A DNA stretch of 15,963 bases from the NCBI GenBank assembly GCA_044433325.1, contig JAWXTT010000035.1, forward strand, positions 1 through 15,963, given 5' to 3'. The DNA comes from HGM05232 sp044433325 (lineage in GTDB: Bacteria; Bacteroidota; Bacteroidia; Bacteroidales; Muribaculaceae). Both the position numbers and the translations under genes were made by a program. Positions 15,290 through 15,963 of this stretch are shown one piece after another (the stretch's first letter is position 1; the number at the start of each line of letters is the position of its first letter). The notes beneath the pieces were generated by a model, which was not told the DNA's origin, ran no database searches, and saw only the letters and a list, made by a program, of their open reading frames with translations.

Positions 15290-15963
15290 CTAGAATATCT
15301 TTTTCAACCTATCTAGAGCTTCAACTAATACACTTTTAGGAGTAGCAATATTCATTCTTATAAACCCTTCAGAACGCGCTCCAAACATAGTACCACCCTC
15401 AAGGATAAGATGAGCTTCCTCGCTACAACGTGTCAATAATTCACGTTCCGTTAATCCATAAGCGCGGAAATCTAACCACATAAGGTATGTACCTTGTGCA
15501 GGGTTAAAGCGCACCATTGGCATATTCTCCTTAATAAATGCATCCATATAGCGGATATTCTCGTCAAGTACTCGGTTCATTTGGTTAGCCCACTCCTCAC
15601 ATTTACCATAAGCCGCGATAGCCGCCGCCTCAGCGATAGGGGAGATAACAACTGCGCCACCACGATATGCATTCAGCGTTTTGCGCACCTGCTCATCAGG
15701 GATAATTAGGTTAGTGATATGTAGCTCAGCAAGATTAAATGTCTTGTTAGCCGCAGTAGCAACAATAACCCCCTTTTCGCTATTTAGGTTAAGGGTAGAG
15801 TTAAACGTCGCATCCTCACGGATAATATCAGAGTGAACCTCATCCGATAGTAACAGAACGTCATTAGCACGGCAGATATCTAGCATACGTTGCACATCCT
15901 CCACGCTCCATATTTGACCGATAGGGTTATGAGGGTTACAAAGGATAAATAGTTTATACAACT
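15290..15963 (-). CDS. MalY/PatB-type PLP-dependent aminotransferase or C-S lyase, C-terminal part
   Basis: The gene runs off the right edge; about 224 codons of the C-terminal portion of a roughly 390-aa fold-type I PLP enzyme are visible. The apparent TTG start at the edge is really an internal Leu codon, because the conserved family motif LFILCNPHNPIGQIWS begins right there. Other marks are LLLSDEVHSDI (the Asp that pairs with the PLP ring nitrogen), ATAANKTFNLAEL with the PLP lysine in NKTFN, and GTYLMWLDFR followed by EGFIRMNIATP with the carboxylate-binding Arg. These fit the MalY/PatB group, which act as cystathionine or cysteine-S-conjugate beta-lyases. AEL follows the lysine motif where AGL is usual. 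The gene is convergent with cdaA, 29 bases away, with no clear terminator between. The exact substrate is not resolvable. Confidence 0.85.
   Translation of the reverse strand, partial: LYKLFILCNPHNPIGQIWSVEDVQRMLDICRANDVLLLSDEVHSDIIREDATFNSTLNLNSEKGVIVATAANKTFNLAELHITNLIIPDEQVRKTLNAYRGGAVVISPIAEAAAIAAYGKCEEWANQMNRVLDENIRYMDAFIKENMPMVRFNPAQGTYLMWLDFRAYGLTERELLTRCSEEAHLILEGGTMFGARSEGFIRMNIATPKSVLVEALDRLKKIF

Noticed and set aside
15266..15310. Possible terminator hairpin between cdaA and the MalY-type gene (AGGTT ... AACCT)
   Set aside because: Only about five base pairs with a wide loop and a mismatch; it overlaps the end of the minus-strand gene and has no convincing stem.
1..15963. A novel defence, mobile or biosynthetic system
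   Set aside because: Every sizeable frame belongs to a known housekeeping or envelope family; no integrase, transposase, toxin, reverse transcriptase, repeat array or tRNA-linked boundary is visible.

Overview
The window looks like a low-GC Bacteroidota chromosome, most likely order Bacteroidales. Four things point there: candidate promoters of the Bacteroides type (TAnnTTTG -7 boxes), a BamA/TamA-family protein with a lipoprotein signal (TamL form), a Bacteroidota-style LptD, and the gene pair folP-cdaA. Nothing narrows it to a genus. No RNA genes, insertion sequences, CRISPR arrays or phage genes were seen. Coding density is very high; the longest gap between genes is about 120 bases.

Left part (1-10245): this is an outer-membrane assembly locus. 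It opens with the 3' end of an HD-domain phosphohydrolase gene, followed on the + strand by lptD, the outer-membrane LPS translocon. lptD converges tail to tail with a two-gene minus-strand operon, tamB-tamL, and the stop codons of lptD and tamL overlap. TamB (1607 aa) is a giant inner-membrane-anchored AsmA-like/TamB protein and TamL is its lipidated BamA-family partner. The two genes overlap by ATGA.

Middle (10246-10889): a small VanZ-like membrane protein gene lies upstream of tamB on the minus strand. A strong 11-bp inverted repeat in between overlaps a candidate tamB promoter. The 121-bp gap between the vanZ-like gene and the next gene holds two divergent promoter candidates.

Right part (10890-15260): a tight + strand operon encodes two tandem sodium-coupled NSS/SNF-family transporters (LeuT fold, about 11 membrane helices), dihydropteroate synthase (folP) and the membrane diadenylate cyclase CdaA. 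The window ends in the C-terminal part of a minus-strand MalY/PatB-type PLP enzyme.

All gene families are known and I do not see an undescribed system. The points most worth a second look are the palindrome-promoter overlap before tamB, the paired cysteines of LptD, an apparently leaderless vanZ-like gene, a near-identical 39-nt direct repeat in the two transporter genes, and a clear shortage of GATC sites across the window.
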